Assembly (NCBI GenBank): GCA_964551975.1
Contig: CAZKFI010000002.1
Coordinates: 1-64,000, forward strand
Length of the DNA stretch: 64,000 nt
Reading direction: 5' to 3'
Origin: REEB426 sp964551975
GTDB lineage: Bacteria > Actinomycetota > Actinomycetes > S36-B12
This document shows positions 1-9,342 of this stretch, in pieces. Both the position numbers and the translations under genes were made by a program. Position 1 is the stretch's first letter. Every line of letters begins with the position of its first letter. The notes below the pieces were generated by a model. It was not told the DNA's origin and made no database searches. It was given only the letters and a program-made list of their open reading frames with translations.

Positions 1-24
1 GGCGAACGTTGTATCGCTGCTCAT
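1..24 (-). CDS. nuoD: NADH-quinone oxidoreductase subunit D, first codons only
   Basis: Only the first eight codons are inside the window (M-S-S-D-T-T-F-A). The ATG at 24-22 overlaps the TGA of nuoC (26-24), a TGATG junction that implies translational coupling. Position directly after nuoC in the standard nuoA-B-C-D order is the main reason for the call; the fragment is too short to show any domain. NuoD is the 49-kDa quinone-site subunit of the peripheral arm of complex I. Confidence 0.75.
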
Positions 25-764
25 CAGTTGTACGCCCTCCGCCGATCAGGTGCAGGGATGGTCGCGCCCTTGAATTCCACTTCAATGCCGCCGAGTGGGT
101 AGTCCTTGCGCTGCGGGTGCCCGATCCAGTCGTCCGGCATTTCGATGCGCGTCAATGCCGGGTGGCCGTCGAAAACGATGCCGAAGAAGTCCCAGGTTTC
201 ACGTTCATGCCAATCGCAGGTGGGGTACACCCCGACTATCGATGGAATGTGCGGGTCGGCATCAGGTGCAGTCACCTCAACTCGGATTCGACGATTGTGG
301 GTTATCGAGAGGAAGTGGTACACGGCATGCAGTTCACGTCCCGTGTCATCGGGAAAGTGCACGCCGCTGACGCCACTACAGAACTCGAAGCGCAGCCCTG
401 GCTCATCGCGCAGCGTGAGCGCAAAGGCGACAAGGTGTTCGCGAGTGACGAAGAAGGTGATCTCACCTCGATCTACGACAACCTTTTCAACCGACCCCTC
501 AGCGGGGACTCCCCGGGCTGCCAGGCAGAGTTCAAGTTCCTCCGCAAGTTCATCGAACCCGCCACCGTATGGACGCGAGCTCGGTCCGGGCATGACGCGC
601 ATATCGACAAGGCCGCCGAACCCGCTGGTATCTCCCGAGCCCTGCACACCGAAGGATCCGGAGGAAACATTGATGAGGTCGATGGCCTTGACCCCTTGGG
701 GTACCACCGGCTGCAGACCGCCCGCGTCGTTCGGCGATCCGGTCGCCGTCGTCGAGTCGCTCAC
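24..764 (-). CDS. nuoC: NADH-quinone oxidoreductase subunit C
   Basis: This is the 30-kDa subunit of the peripheral arm of respiratory complex I, on the cytoplasmic side of the membrane. At 246 residues it is normal for actinobacterial NuoC. The family signature is in the C-terminal third, with RETWDFFGIVFDGHP and then HPQRKDYPLGG. The start is a GTG at 764 that overlaps the nuoB stop (GTGA). The first 30 or so residues are low-complexity and are probably not part of the fold. Confidence 0.95.
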   Translation of the reverse strand: MSDSTTATGSPNDAGGLQPVVPQGVKAIDLINVSSGSFGVQGSGDTSGFGGLVDMRVMPGPSSRPYGGGFDELAEELELCLAARGVPAEGSVEKVVVDRGEITFFVTREHLVAFALTLRDEPGLRFEFCSGVSGVHFPDDTGRELHAVYHFLSITHNRRIRVEVTAPDADPHIPSIVGVYPTCDWHERETWDFFGIVFDGHPALTRIEMPDDWIGHPQRKDYPLGGIEVEFKGATIPAPDRRRAYN

Positions 765-1315
765 CGCAGCAGTCCCTTGAGTTCACGGGTGGGCGCAGCA
801 CCCAGTGCTGCAGTCTCCTGCGCGACCAACTCGGCGCGGCGGTTAGGTCCGAGCTTGGAATCCTGGATCTTGTCGTGCAACTTCAAGATCGCGTCGATCA
901 GCATTTCCGGCCGCGGCGGACATCCCGGTAGGTAGATGTCGACCGGAACGACGTGGTCAACACCCTGCACGATGGCGTAGTTGTTGAACATGCCGCCACT
1001 CGAGGCACATACGCCCATGGCCAGGACCCATTTCGGATTCGGCATTTGGTCGTAGACCTGTCGCACGACTGGCGCCATCTTCTGACTGACCCGGCCCGCC
1101 ACGATCATCAGGTCTGCCTGGCGTGGTGATGCGCGGAACACCTCCATACCGAAGCGTGCGATGTCGTATCGGGGACCGCCGGTGGCCATCATCTCGATTG
1201 CACAGCAGGCAAGACCGAATGTGGCGGGCCACAGTGATCCCTTGCGTGCGTAACCGGCGAACTTTTCGACGGTAGTGAGCAGTAAGCCGGAGGGAAGTGC
1301 CTCTTCGAGTCCCAT
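761..1315 (-). CDS. nuoB: NADH-quinone oxidoreductase subunit B
   Basis: NuoB (184 residues) carries iron-sulfur cluster N2, the last cluster before quinone. All ligand motifs are visible: the adjacent cysteines in GLACCAIEMM, the cysteine in GVCASSGGMFNNYA and the one in LPGCPPRPE. It starts at ATG 1315, six bases after the nuoA stop, and overlaps nuoC by four bases. The electrons leave to menaquinone, which fits the men genes next door. Confidence 0.97.
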   Translation of the reverse strand: MGLEEALPSGLLLTTVEKFAGYARKGSLWPATFGLACCAIEMMATGGPRYDIARFGMEVFRASPRQADLMIVAGRVSQKMAPVVRQVYDQMPNPKWVLAMGVCASSGGMFNNYAIVQGVDHVVPVDIYLPGCPPRPEMLIDAILKLHDKIQDSKLGPNRRAELVAQETAALGAAPTRELKGLLR

Positions 1316-1321
1316 GCTGCC

Positions 1322-1681
1322 TCAATCCCACTCAAGCCCGCGACGCCGCCAAACGTAGGCGTACACCACGAGCAGGGTCACGATGAACAACACCATTTCA
1401 ATCAGCCCGAACAGCGCCAGTTGATCGAAGGCAACGGCCCAGGGGTACAGGAAGACGATTTCAATGTCGAAGATGATGAACAGCATCGCCGTCAGGTAGT
1501 ACTTCACCGGGAAGCGTCCACCGCCTACCGGCTGCGGGGTGGGATCGATACCGCATTCATAGGCATCGACCTTGGCGCGGTTGTAGCGCTTGGGGCCAGT
1601 AATCGTGGCCACTGCCACGGAAAACACTGCAAACCCGAAGGCGATGAGGCCGAGCACCAGGATCGGCGCGTAGACGTTCAA
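1322..1681 (-). CDS. nuoA: NADH-quinone oxidoreductase subunit A
   Basis: NuoA (119 residues) is a membrane-arm subunit of complex I. Three hydrophobic segments are visible (about residues 5-27, 62-83 and 88-110), with the family motif YECGIDPTP in the loop after the first helix. The start is a TTG at 1681, supported by a GAGGGG ribosome-binding site about a dozen bases upstream. It is the first gene of the nuo operon; the 107 bases up to menG hold no convincing terminator, so menG and nuo may share a transcript. Confidence 0.93.
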   Translation of the reverse strand: MNVYAPILVLGLIAFGFAVFSVAVATITGPKRYNRAKVDAYECGIDPTPQPVGGGRFPVKYYLTAMLFIIFDIEIVFLYPWAVAFDQLALFGLIEMVLFIVTLLVVYAYVWRRRGLEWD

Positions 1682-1788
1682 CCCTGGATCAACCCCTCAA
1701 GTCTGGCCCGTGGTCCCTACCTCGCCCTTGTGACTGCATTCACGAAGCGAGTAACAGCCGTCAGCATAGTGCGACTGCACTGCTCCAC

Positions 1789-2484
1789 TCACCCTGGGTT
1801 GACGGCTCGATGGAGCGCCACGATGCCCCCGGAGAGGTTGCGCCACTCGACCCGAGTCCAGCCGGAGCCAACCAGATCGTCGGCAAGCGCCTCCTGGTTG
1901 GGCCAGGCACGAATCGACTCGGCGAGGTAGCGATAGGCCTCGGGATTGCTCGACACCCGGCCCGCGACAGCCGGCAGGGCTCGCATCAGGTACTCCATAT
2001 AAATGGACCGGAACAGCCCATTGGTCGGGTGGGAGAACTCACAGATCACCAGACGCCCGCCTGGACGCACGACACGGCGCAGTTCCGAAAGACCCTGATG
2101 CCGGTCGACCAGATTGCGCAGGCCAAAAGAGATCGTTGCCGCGTCGAAGACCTGGTCGCCGAAGGGCAGGGCTAACCCATCGCCAGCCACGAAGGCCAGG
2201 CTGGGGTGACGACGACGCCCCTGCCGCAGCATGCCGAGGGAGAAATCCGTGGCCACCACCCGGGCACCTGCTTTGGCGAAGGGCAGGCTCGAAGTACCCG
2301 TACCCGCAGCCAGATCCAAGATGCGCATCCCAGCCAGCGGCCGTACCGCCGACACCACGGCATTGCGCCAGCGGCGGGTCTGCCCCAGCGCCAGCACGTC
2401 ATTGGTGAGGTCGTACCTCGGGGCCACCTCATCGAACATGGCGGCAACAGCGGCCGGATCCTTGCCCAAATCTGCACGCGCCAC
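1789..2484 (-). CDS. menG: Demethylmenaquinone methyltransferase
   Basis: Class I SAM-dependent methyltransferase of the UbiE/MenG family (231 residues), catalysing the last step of menaquinone synthesis, C-methylation of demethylmenaquinone. The family start FDEVAPRYDLTND (about 17-29) is followed by the SAM loop ILDLAAGTGT (about 55-64), then the conserved FGLRN and GGRLVICEFS segments. The start is a GTG at 2484 with no obvious ribosome-binding site. It lies directly upstream of nuoA, pairing quinone completion with complex I. It is divergent from menF. Confidence 0.95.
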   Translation of the reverse strand: MARADLGKDPAAVAAMFDEVAPRYDLTNDVLALGQTRRWRNAVVSAVRPLAGMRILDLAAGTGTSSLPFAKAGARVVATDFSLGMLRQGRRRHPSLAFVAGDGLALPFGDQVFDAATISFGLRNLVDRHQGLSELRRVVRPGGRLVICEFSHPTNGLFRSIYMEYLMRALPAVAGRVSSNPEAYRYLAESIRAWPNQEALADDLVGSGWTRVEWRNLSGGIVALHRAVNPG

Positions 2485-2610
2485 GTTCGCAGTCTGTCAC
2501 CGCTGCACATGACCTGCATCCGCGGAACGTGACCAACACCACGGTGTCAGCCGCAGGCAGCCCCTAGAACTGCTGGTGCAGGCGGGGCGGACCCGGCCTA
2601 GCCTTTGAGC

Positions 2611-3894
2611 ATGAATCCGGCACCGCCGAGCATCGCCCGGCAGCGCAGTGTCGGAGGACAAGCAGCGCCCATTGTGCGTACCCGACCTATCGACGATCCC
2701 GAGGCACTGCTCGCACTACTGCCGAACGACCATCCTTCGGCCTGGGTGCGCGATGGTGAAGGACTCGTGGGCTGGGGCGTTGCCGCGGAACTCCAGGTGC
2801 GTGGCTTCGAACGGTTCAGCCGGACACAGCGCTGGTGGAGTTCCTGGTGCCAGGCCGCCACGATCGACGACACGGTTTCAATGCCCGGCAGCGGCCCTGT
2901 TGCCTTTGGCTCCTTCACTTTTGATCCGGATGCCTGGTCATCGATCGTCATCGTGCCGAAGGTCATCGTGGGTCGCCGCGGCGGCCAGGCCTGGATGACG
3001 GTGATCCACACCCCGGACGAAGACATCTCCGCAAGCCGCACGCTGCTGCACGCTGTCGAGCCACCCGCATCGGTAGAAGCTGTGCAATGGAAGCCGGGTG
3101 CGGCTACCGAAGAGCGTTGGCAGAACGCCGTTCGTGAGGCAGTACGCCGGATCAACGCGGGTGAGTTCGACAAGGTCGTCCTCGCTCGCGACATCATCGG
3201 GCAGGTCACCGGACCCCTGGACCTACGACTCCTACTCGCCAATCTGGCCACCGCCTACCCCAGCTGCTGGACCTTTGCGGTGGACGGCCTCGTGGGTGCA
3301 ACTCCGGAACTGCTGGTACGCCGTACCGGTGACCTGGTCACCAGCAGGGTGCTTGCCGGGACTGTCCGCCGTCAGGGTGAGGCATCCGTTGATGCCACCC
3401 TCGCCGAGGCTCTGCTCAGCAGCGGCAAGGACCTCGAGGAACACGAGTACGCAGTGCACTCCGTCGCCCGGGCGCTCGCAGCGCACTGCACCGACTTGGA
3501 TGTGCCCGCACGTCCGCATGTCCTGCGGCTGGCGAACGTCCAACATCTGGCCACCGACGTCACCGGTCAGTTGGCCGACGGAACGTCTGTGCTCGGCCTG
3601 GCAGCCGCCCTGCACCCGACAGCTGCCGTGTGTGGAACACCGACCGAACGTGCGATGGCTGCAATCCGCGAACTCGAAGGCATGGATCGACGCAGGTACG
3701 CCGGGCCCGTGGGCTGGTTCGATGCGCACGGTGATGGCGAATTCGGCATTGCACTGCGCTGCGCTGAGGTCGATGCGGCAAGCGGCCGAGTTCGTGCTTT
3801 TGCCGGCTGCGGGATCGTCAGTGGATCGAATGCCGAGCAGGAGTTAGCCGAGTCGACGGCGAAACTCTCACCGATCATCAACGCGCTGGGCTGA
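2611..3894 (+). CDS. menF: Isochorismate synthase (chorismate-binding enzyme)
   Basis: Converts chorismate to isochorismate, the entry step of menaquinone synthesis. The C-terminal chorismate-binding domain fills residues about 165-425: DKVVLARD, GATPELLVRR, AGTVRR, then HPTAAVCGTPT and the YAGPVGW/GIALRC segments. I chose ATG 2611 over the TTG two codons upstream. The 3' end overlaps the convergent acetyltransferase gene by 27 bases. A salicylate synthase or EntC-type role is possible in principle, but the complete men set around it makes MenF much more likely. Confidence 0.92.
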   Translation: MNPAPPSIARQRSVGGQAAPIVRTRPIDDPEALLALLPNDHPSAWVRDGEGLVGWGVAAELQVRGFERFSRTQRWWSSWCQAATIDDTVSMPGSGPVAFGSFTFDPDAWSSIVIVPKVIVGRRGGQAWMTVIHTPDEDISASRTLLHAVEPPASVEAVQWKPGAATEERWQNAVREAVRRINAGEFDKVVLARDIIGQVTGPLDLRLLLANLATAYPSCWTFAVDGLVGATPELLVRRTGDLVTSRVLAGTVRRQGEASVDATLAEALLSSGKDLEEHEYAVHSVARALAAHCTDLDVPARPHVLRLANVQHLATDVTGQLADGTSVLGLAAALHPTAAVCGTPTERAMAAIRELEGMDRRRYAGPVGWFDAHGDGEFGIALRCAEVDAASGRVRAFAGCGIVSGSNAEQELAESTAKLSPIINALG

Positions 3895-5484
3895 ACGCTC
3901 TGCCCGCAAGCAGGCCACTGCACCACCGAAGTCGTCGTCGACGAACCGCTGCCAGGTCGTCCAGCGGCTATCGCGCTCACTGTCCAGCAGACCCAGCATT
4001 GCGTCATTGACTGCCAGGACGTAGGCCCGAACCTCCTCAAACTGCAGGCGCACTGCCACATCCAGCAAATGCCGAATCATGAGTCGACCGATTCCACGGT
4101 GGTGCCAGGCGTCATCCACGATCACCGCGATCTCACCGCAGTCCACATCATCCGGGCTGATGGGAAAGGCGTTACCGACGGCGACCACCGCGTGGTCCAT
4201 GGTCACTGCCACCAGGGTCGCACCGCGATGACCTCCGGCAATCCGACGCAGATTGTCTTCGCGCCAGGCATTCATCGGTGTGAAGTACCGCTGGTACCTG
4301 CTCTCCTCGGAGCAGCGCTCGTGCATCCGCGCGATAGCTTCACCGTCCTGCGGACGGGCAAGGCGGATCACCAGCACTGTGCCATCGGCCAGAACCTCCG
4401 TCCACCCGTAGTCCTCACCAAACCCGCGAATCTGGGCGAGTGCAGCAACCAGTGCCAGCAGCGTTGAGGCACGATTGCGCTCCGTGACTGTGAATGGAAT
4501 CACCTGACGTCGCAAGATCACATGACGGTCGATGGTCCACTGCAACCTCATAACGAAAGCTGTTGCATTGTCGCCTTCGGCTGCTGGAACTACCTCCCAT
4601 GAGTCGGCGAGCACGAGATCAGCCGCTGCCTGCGGTGCAGCGTCCGGATCCGATGCAAGTGAGACGCACCGTTCGAGTACCCGCGTGGCGATGTCTTCAC
4701 GGTCCTCAGGCAATCCGCGAGTGACGCTCGCCGAACCACTGACTGAGGACATTGCTTGCAGAATGCTCATGCGATCCACGTCCAGTGGTGCACCGAGTAG
4801 GAGATCTACGAGCTGCTCACCATGAACAGGACTCGCAGCGAGCACCGTCATAACTTGGCCGCGCACCATGGCCACCGAGCGAAGCAGCTGCGGTAGCGCA
4901 GTGGCGGTATCCGGAATCACCGTGCGCGCCCGCCAATACTGCACCTGCCTGCCAGGGGACGCGATCTGCGGATGTTCCGGGGCCAATGATTCGAGCAATC
5001 GAGCAGACAGTGCTGCCCATGAGCGCTCATCAACCCACCGACCAAGGTCTATGCCATCCGCCGCAGTCGCGGCCTGGCGAAGCAGGGTGAGCCCAGCACT
5101 GACAGCCATCATGTGCAGGGCGGCAGCCTGAGTATCGACCGCATCGTCGATTGCTCCGCTGCCGCGTAACTGATGGACGACGCTACGTGTGGCTGCCCAA
5201 CGCTGCTCCAATCTCGCATCAACTAGGCCGGCCAGTACCGGATCCTCCCCTGCCAATGCCAGTGCCTGAAGTTCCCGGCGATCCCAGGCGGCAGCCGGTG
5301 TGGTCAGCACGGTGCGTGCTGCCTCCATGAGCAACGACATGGGATCGGCTTGGGCGTCACGAGCCTGAGCCTGCATTGCCCGTGCCACCGGCGGAAACGG
5401 CAGGCCAGCGGTGATCGACCGAAGTGATTTTGCGGCTGCACGCAAAGCGCGAGTCAGTGCGCGATCCGGTGCATCTTTGGCCAT
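3868..5484 (-). CDS. ACT- and GNAT-domain acetyltransferase with TetR-C-like N-terminus
   Basis: A 538-residue protein of unusual architecture. Residues about 45-170 are helical and resemble the C-terminal ligand domain of TetR regulators, without a helix-turn-helix. Residues about 184-262 match the ACT amino-acid-binding fold (RARTVIPDTATALPQLLR, then VDLLLGAPLD). A linker subdomain follows at 264-350. A GNAT acetyltransferase domain occupies about 370-525, with the acetyl-CoA loop HHRGIGRLMI at 461-470. Known actinobacterial ACT-GNAT proteins acetylate protein lysines under amino-acid control, so a protein acetyltransferase is the best guess; substrate and ligand are unknown. Its ATG overlaps the menD stop (TAATG), so it is co-translated with menD. 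Confidence 0.75.
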   Translation of the reverse strand: MAKDAPDRALTRALRAAAKSLRSITAGLPFPPVARAMQAQARDAQADPMSLLMEAARTVLTTPAAAWDRRELQALALAGEDPVLAGLVDARLEQRWAATRSVVHQLRGSGAIDDAVDTQAAALHMMAVSAGLTLLRQAATAADGIDLGRWVDERSWAALSARLLESLAPEHPQIASPGRQVQYWRARTVIPDTATALPQLLRSVAMVRGQVMTVLAASPVHGEQLVDLLLGAPLDVDRMSILQAMSSVSGSASVTRGLPEDREDIATRVLERCVSLASDPDAAPQAAADLVLADSWEVVPAAEGDNATAFVMRLQWTIDRHVILRRQVIPFTVTERNRASTLLALVAALAQIRGFGEDYGWTEVLADGTVLVIRLARPQDGEAIARMHERCSEESRYQRYFTPMNAWREDNLRRIAGGHRGATLVAVTMDHAVVAVGNAFPISPDDVDCGEIAVIVDDAWHHRGIGRLMIRHLLDVAVRLQFEEVRAYVLAVNDAMLGLLDSERDSRWTTWQRFVDDDFGGAVACLRAERSAQRVDDR

Positions 5485-7298
5485 TAGTCGCTCGCGTCGA
5501 TGGCTTCGCTGACCGCTGCCTGAATACTCGTCAAGATCCGAGCCTCCTCAGCCCGCGCACAGGTACGTGCCACGATCACCTGAACACCGCCTGCTGTCAG
5601 TGCTCCAGGCAGGGCCGCACGTAGGTCAACCTCTGACTGCACGACTGTCACGGGCAGACCGCAGGCGCGGGCAAGTTCAGCGACATCCCCGGTAACTGGG
5701 GTTCCGAAGACACGTTCGAAGTGGTCAGCGAACTGCGGTTGCCCTTGCTCAAGTTGACTGAAGATTCCCCCACCATCGTTATCGCTGACCACGATCACCA
5801 GATTAGGTTGCGCCTCCTGGGCCGGAATCATCAGAGCGCTGTCGTCGTACCGGAACGCCAGGTCGCCGACCAAGGCAACGGCTACGCCGCCATCAGCCCG
5901 CTGATGTGCAACCGCCGCACCCCACGCCGTGGAGAGGGAACCATCAATTCCAGAGGTCCCTCGATTCCCCACGACATACGCCTGGGATGGACTGCGCCCG
6001 GCGAATGCCGCGGCATGTCGCACCGGCCATGAAGCGCCGAGAAAGAGCAGACCATCAGGGGGTACTGCACTGGCACAACTGCGTGCCACATCGATTCCGG
6101 TGAACAACTCAGGATGCACTGCGGTTTCAATCGCCGCAGCTGCCAGCACATCGGCACGTTGCCACTGCACCAACCAGTCGTTTGCCGGGATCTCGTGAGC
6201 ACTTGGCAGCGGGACGCCGGTGATCACCATGTCGGCGGTGCGGGTGGGATCCGCCCATGGCGCTCGAGCGTTGACCGTGACGTGCCAGGGCGACTGAGCG
6301 ACCGTCCGAAGTACTGATCGGGTGAGACCCAAGCGACCAACGGTCAACACGAAATCCGGCCTCATCGCCTCGGCAAAACTCGGACTTGCCAACAACAGGG
6401 GGCCGTGGGCCAGCGCCAGCGCGCAGCCAGCCACATTGCCGGAAGGCTCACCAATGATGGGCCAACCCATCGCCTCAGAGAGATCGTCGATGAGTTCGAT
6501 CGCGTCGGCGTCACACTGATCGCCGACCAAAATCAAGCCTCGGGTCGGGGCCGGTCCACTCCACCCAAGATCGTCCAGTACGTCGTCAATCGTGACGCTC
6601 ATGGCTCCGAACATGCGCCCGTCGATGGTCCACGGTCGATCATCGGGGCGACCGGCCAGCACCCCCGCAGGTTCGCTGGCTTCAGTCACGTCAACGGAGT
6701 TCGTACCGCCGGTGGCCCCATCCTTCGGCGTATCCGGGCCTGGCACCAGGGGATCCGCAAAGGGCAGATTGAGCTGAACGGGACCGGGATCCGTGGGATC
6801 GGTGGCCACCGCGATCGCATGAGCGACTGTCGAGCGCCAGTAGCGCACGGCCGCCCGCTGCTGGGCTTCATCGGCCACGGACATGATCTGCAGTTCGAAG
6901 GTGCGCCGCACACAGGTTCCGAAGATGCCGAGCTGCTCAATGGCCTGGTTGGCACCCACCTGCCGTAGTGGACCTGGTCGATCCGCTGTCAGGGCAAGAA
7001 TGGGGATGCCGCTCTCGTCGGCTTCAACAAGTGCTGGATGCAGATTCACTGCTGCTGTGCCGGAGGTGGTCACCACCGCCACCGGTGACTGACTCACCTT
7101 GGCAAGACCCACGGCCAGGTACCCGGCAGAACGTTCATCGATCCTTACGTGCAGACACAGTCGACCGGCGCGTTCAGCTGCACTCAACGCGAGGGCAAGC
7201 GGCGCTGATCTCGAGCCCGGTGCGAGGACGACATCTTCGACTCCGCCGCGGATGAGTTCATCGACCAGCACCTGAGCCTGGGCGGTCGACGTCTCCAC
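5484..7298 (-). CDS. menD: SEPHCHC synthase (2-succinyl-5-enolpyruvyl-6-hydroxy-3-cyclohexene-1-carboxylate synthase)
   Basis: Thiamine-diphosphate enzyme that adds the succinyl semialdehyde from 2-oxoglutarate to isochorismate. The N-terminal ThDP half shows APGSRSAPLALAL and TTSGTAAVNLHPALVEAD, holding the catalytic glutamate region. The C-terminal half shows VGNRGTSGIDGSLSTAWGAA and the cofactor-binding GDLAFRYDDSALM. Length (604) is slightly above usual because of an insert near 195-230 (DTPKDGATGG and following). The start is a GTG at 7298, nine bases after menC. Order of transcription is menB-menC-menD-acetyltransferase. Confidence 0.95.
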   Translation of the reverse strand: METSTAQAQVLVDELIRGGVEDVVLAPGSRSAPLALALSAAERAGRLCLHVRIDERSAGYLAVGLAKVSQSPVAVVTTSGTAAVNLHPALVEADESGIPILALTADRPGPLRQVGANQAIEQLGIFGTCVRRTFELQIMSVADEAQQRAAVRYWRSTVAHAIAVATDPTDPGPVQLNLPFADPLVPGPDTPKDGATGGTNSVDVTEASEPAGVLAGRPDDRPWTIDGRMFGAMSVTIDDVLDDLGWSGPAPTRGLILVGDQCDADAIELIDDLSEAMGWPIIGEPSGNVAGCALALAHGPLLLASPSFAEAMRPDFVLTVGRLGLTRSVLRTVAQSPWHVTVNARAPWADPTRTADMVITGVPLPSAHEIPANDWLVQWQRADVLAAAAIETAVHPELFTGIDVARSCASAVPPDGLLFLGASWPVRHAAAFAGRSPSQAYVVGNRGTSGIDGSLSTAWGAAVAHQRADGGVAVALVGDLAFRYDDSALMIPAQEAQPNLVIVVSDNDGGGIFSQLEQGQPQFADHFERVFGTPVTGDVAELARACGLPVTVVQSEVDLRAALPGALTAGGVQVIVARTCARAEEARILTSIQAAVSEAIDASD

Positions 7299-7307
7299 CC
7301 AGTCAGC

Positions 7308-8333
7308 CTATGAGGCTCTAGGTGGCGTCACCAGTTGTTCCCAACGTGCTGCGGTACCCCCCTGCCAGGCACGGCGCACGCGATCGAGCAGTTGGCGCCG
7401 GCGCTGCTCGCTCAGGGCTCCTGCGGCCTGGTGGAGGCGATCGAGTGAGCCCACGGGGCGCGTGGTGGGTAACCGACCGAAGTTCGCGATGAGCGGGGGT
7501 TCGGTGAGATCCGTTGCGAGCAGGCTGGACGTACCCAGACCACATGCACGATCAACGGGTAATGCCGCAGCCAGGGCGAGCCCGGGACCAAGGCCGACCG
7601 AGCTGTCTAGTGATCCGCTCACCACAACGGGGAGATCGATCGCACGAGCCAGTGCCATGCATCGCTGCACGCCACCCAGTGGTGCGGCTTTCAGGATGAT
7701 CACATCTGCGCACTGGCGAATCAGATCGAGGGCGGTGAATGGGTCGGGGTTTCGACGAATGAGCTCATCAACGGCGATGGGGACTCCGGTAGTCGCTCGG
7801 ATCTGCTGCAGTGCCGAAGGTTCCAGGCAGGGCTGCTCCACGTACTCGATGGGACAGTCTCGTAGGTGATCGAGCACTTCGATCGCCTGGTTCGGCTCCC
7901 AGGCACCGTTGGCATCGAGTCTGATCCGCCATTGGTCACCGGGCGCAGTTTGTGCGATGTGAGTACAGATGGCGTTGACACGTCGCACATCTTCGACTGG
8001 GTCATCACCCACCTTGAGTTTGAATACCTGATGCCCTCTATCTAACGCAGCATCGACCAGACTGAGGGCGTCGCCAATGGCGATGGCCGGAATGATCGCG
8101 TTGACGGTGACCTGTTCGATCCGTGGGATCGGCCATTCGCCGAAGGCAGCCTCAACAGCACAATCCAGCCAGCGGCTCGCTGCAACATCGTCATAGTCGT
8201 CAAAGGGCGCGAACTCGCCCCAGCCACTGGGTCCAATGAAGATGACACCGGTTCGTTCCCGCACCCCTCGGAACGGCACCTGCAGACGGATCAGGAAAGG
8301 AAAGGCAACGGCCAGCAGGTCATCGACGGTCAT
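7308..8333 (-). CDS. menC: o-Succinylbenzoate synthase
   Basis: Enolase-superfamily dehydratase making o-succinylbenzoate from SHCHC. The 341-residue sequence shows the expected catalytic and metal residues in order: the KxK pair (FKLKVG), Asp in RLDANGAW, Glu in YVEQPC, Asp in IAVDEL and the second-side Lys in IILKAAPLGG. It starts at ATG 8333, 14 bases after the menB stop. The last 60 residues are Arg-rich and less conserved. An N-acylamino-acid racemase activity is possible for this family, but the operon argues for MenC. Confidence 0.93.
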   Translation of the reverse strand: MTVDDLLAVAFPFLIRLQVPFRGVRERTGVIFIGPSGWGEFAPFDDYDDVAASRWLDCAVEAAFGEWPIPRIEQVTVNAIIPAIAIGDALSLVDAALDRGHQVFKLKVGDDPVEDVRRVNAICTHIAQTAPGDQWRIRLDANGAWEPNQAIEVLDHLRDCPIEYVEQPCLEPSALQQIRATTGVPIAVDELIRRNPDPFTALDLIRQCADVIILKAAPLGGVQRCMALARAIDLPVVVSGSLDSSVGLGPGLALAAALPVDRACGLGTSSLLATDLTEPPLIANFGRLPTTRPVGSLDRLHQAAGALSEQRRRQLLDRVRRAWQGGTAARWEQLVTPPRAS

Positions 8334-8347
8334 CGCTGGAAGCGGAC

Positions 8348-9310
8348 CTAGGGTCGCTTGGGGAACTTCCCGAAATCCGGTGCCCGCTTCTGCTTGTAGG
8401 CGTCGCGCCCCTCCTGACCTTCTTCGGTCATGTAGAACAGCAGCGTCGAATCACCAGCCAACTGTTGAATACCCGCTAGGCCATCGTCGGCTGCGTTGTG
8501 GGCGCCCTTCAGCATTCGTAGGGCCAAGGGCGACAGGGCAAGCATTTCCTTAGCCCAGGACACCGTCTCGATCTCGAGATCTTCGATGGGAACGACCGCG
8601 TTGACCAAACCCCAGTCGTAGGCCTGCTCGGCTCCGTACTGACGGCACAGGTACCACACCTCACGTGACCGCTTGACCCCGATGGTGCGCGCGAGCAACC
8701 CGGAGCCGTAGCCACCGTCGAAGGAGCCAACCCGCGGACCGGTCTGCCCAAATCGCGCATTGTTGGCCGCAATCGACAAGTCGCAGACCACATGGAGAAC
8801 ATGCCCACCACCGATTGCGTATCCCGCGATCATGGCGATCACCGGCTTGGGCGTGCGACGAATCTGAATCTGCAGGTCAAGAACGTTCAGTCGTCCGATA
8901 CCCCGCCGTGCTACCTCATCATCACCGATGTAGCCGTCGTCGCCCCTGATCATCTGGTCACCGCCTGAGCAGAATGCCCAGTCGCCTTGACCGGTGAGGA
9001 TGATCACCCCGATGCTGTCATCATCACGAGCGACGTTCATCGCATCACACAACTCGAAAAGCGTCTGGGGGCGGAAGGCGTTGCGCTTCTGCGGTCGATT
9101 GATGGTGATCTTGGCTATTCCAGCGTCATCACCGGTTGAGTGCTCCAGACGGATATCCCGATAGTCACCCTTGACCTGCCAGGTGCAACCGGGCCGAGCC
9201 GACGAGTACCCCGGGTCCGTGTACGCAGGTGAACTCTCCGGCACCACGGGTGGCAGCACGTAGCGCTTGCGCGAGTCAAATGACTCGCTGAGATCAAAAG
9301 ACCCGCTCAT
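8348..9310 (-). CDS. menB: 1,4-Dihydroxy-2-naphthoyl-CoA synthase
   Basis: Crotonase-fold Dieckmann cyclase that closes the naphthoquinone ring of OSB-CoA. The oxyanion-hole region IAGYAIGGGHVLHVVCDLSIA and the MenB signature GQTGPRVGSFDGGYG are both present, and the C-terminus ends with the usual KRAPDFGKFP motif. At 320 residues it has a roughly 40-residue N-terminal extension rich in Ser and Pro; a shorter start is possible. It is the first gene of the menBCD run and is divergent from menE, with 32 bases between the two starts. Confidence 0.96.
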   Translation of the reverse strand: MSGSFDLSESFDSRKRYVLPPVVPESSPAYTDPGYSSARPGCTWQVKGDYRDIRLEHSTGDDAGIAKITINRPQKRNAFRPQTLFELCDAMNVARDDDSIGVIILTGQGDWAFCSGGDQMIRGDDGYIGDDEVARRGIGRLNVLDLQIQIRRTPKPVIAMIAGYAIGGGHVLHVVCDLSIAANNARFGQTGPRVGSFDGGYGSGLLARTIGVKRSREVWYLCRQYGAEQAYDWGLVNAVVPIEDLEIETVSWAKEMLALSPLALRMLKGAHNAADDGLAGIQQLAGDSTLLFYMTEEGQEGRDAYKQKRAPDFGKFPKRP

Positions 9311-9342
9311 GTTGGTAACGCTACCGCGACTACGCTCCTGGA

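Noticed and set aside
9..935. 308-codon plus-strand open frame across nuoC and nuoB
   Set aside because: Both minus-strand genes carry complete complex I motifs; the plus-strand product is Arg-rich with no recognisable fold.
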